Below are positions 27,398 to 27,844 of a stretch of 27,844 nucleotides of DNA, piece by piece (positions within the stretch are counted from its first letter, which is position 1; each line of letters starts with the position of its first letter). A program made the translations under genes and the position numbers. Under the pieces are notes generated by a model. That model was given only the letters and a program-made list of their open reading frames with translations, did not search any database and was not told the DNA's origin. Source of the stretch: Chara braunii (Eukaryota; Streptophyta; Charophyceae; Charales; Characeae); contig BFEA01000135.1 of NCBI GenBank assembly GCA_003427395.1, forward strand, positions 249,784 through 277,627, read 5' to 3'.

Positions 27398-27429
<32 letters not shown>
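27398..27429. repeat. (TA)16 microsatellite
   Basis: Perfect TA array. It is flanked by CAGGGTGACC on the left (27361) and CAGGGTCACC on the right (27430), related short motifs that may be repeat borders. Confidence 0.97.
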
Positions 27430-27433
<4 letters not shown>

Positions 27434-27440
27434 GGTCACC

Positions 27441-27484
27441 AGCCCATACGTACGGAGGTCCCCGGGGAGACCTCCGTACGTACG
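27441..27484. repeat. 18-bp-arm inverted repeat (hairpin)
   Basis: Arms 27441-27458 and 27467-27484 (CCCATACGTACGGAGGTC and its inverse) pair with one mismatch around the 8-base loop CCCGGGGA. CGTACGG recurs at 27498, so the block may belong to a short palindromic repeat family. Confidence 0.88.
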
Positions 27485-27567
27485 GGCCTTCAGGGTCCCG
27501 TACGGAATCCGAACCCGACCGCGTTCGGCCCCCGCCAAAACTTATTTCGAGGCCTAAAAATAATTAT

Positions 27568-27840
27568 TTTTCTCTGAATGTTTGTTCTTGAGTTCTCTAT
27601 GACGTGAGGTACATGCCTGTAAATTTTCAAGTCATTTGGCTAAGCCAAATAAGAATTAAAAATCGCCAAAGATGGCGGTGTCAAAACGTGCTCGCCCACA
27701 TATTTTTTCACTTTTTACTTTTTGTTTTCACTTTACTTCGGGGTCTAAACAATTTTATTATTTTTTGAAACTTCTTTAGTGGGTTTTGTATTATGTGAAA
27801 TACACATCTTTAAATTTTCAAGGCATTTAGCTATGCCAAA
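27568..27840 (+). repeat. diverged tandem repeat, period about 191
   Basis: TGTAAATTTTCAAGTCATTT (27619 on) and a near copy (27809 on, CTTTAAATTTTCAAGGCATT) and their flanks align over about 80 bases with an offset of 191. The first copy also contains the palindrome ATTTGGCTAAGCCAAAT (27634-27650). The second unit runs to the end of the window. It is not related by sequence to the 188-bp satellite at 13 kb. Confidence 0.65.
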
Positions 27841-27844
27841 AAAA

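Overview
This window looks like a stretch of repeat-rich plant or green-algal nuclear DNA. It holds no intact single-copy host gene that I can recognise. The best guess is a charophyte alga such as Chara braunii: the gag N-terminus at 529-1536 and the LTR-retrotransposon style match my memory of predicted proteins from that draft genome. That is memory, not a search. Other eukaryotic signs are Ty3/gypsy elements with a divergent chromodomain-like tail, long microsatellites, tRNA-like Pol III boxes, an assembly gap of 150 N and two single N bases.

Left end (1-3733): two tRNA-like A-box/B-box units, an N-terminal gag fragment on the minus strand, a promoter-like stretch, and a complete solo LTR (2476-3728, minus) bounded by TG...CA and a perfect 5-bp target duplication ATAGT. 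3734-9835: a decayed, plus-strand, LINE-like element. Its ORF1 relic (4052-6712) is followed by poorly preserved frames, one of which carries an FADN motif like non-LTR RT motif C and ends in RING-like Cys/His patterns. 9836-12300: low-complexity DNA, including two long CA arrays, an 87-bp tandem duplication and a 202-bp tandem duplication encoding a Pro-rich peptide. 12408-13546: a roughly 188-bp satellite split by a nested terminal-inverted-repeat element (12491-13036).

13620-19352: Ty3/gypsy element A (plus strand), 5'-truncated and badly decayed: zinc knuckle, protease, RT, then a hole where the RT thumb and RNase H should be. That hole is filled with TTA repeats and an unrelated RT-like fragment. 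Integrase, an integrase tail and a candidate 3' LTR follow. The same RT-like fragment lies inverted at 13.6 kb. The 150-N gap in the integrase is flanked by an 89-bp direct repeat and is probably an unjoined contig overlap.

19523-25329: Ty3/gypsy element B (plus strand), much better preserved: the C-terminal half of gag, a protease-RT-RNase H frame, integrase, a chromodomain-like tail, polypurine tract and a 3'-truncated LTR. This LTR belongs to the same family as the solo LTR at 2.5-3.7 kb but in the opposite orientation. B carries two nonsense codons, frameshifts, a 190-bp AT-rich insertion and substitutions in the protease, integrase and zinc-knuckle active sites, so it cannot move by itself.

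Right end (25330-27844): a sequence ending in 33 A, AT-rich DNA without a clear gene, then a minus-strand domain V-domain VI pair of a group II intron (26975-27073). This suggests a piece of mitochondrial or plastid DNA moved to the nucleus. Hairpins, a TA array and a diverged tandem repeat close the window.
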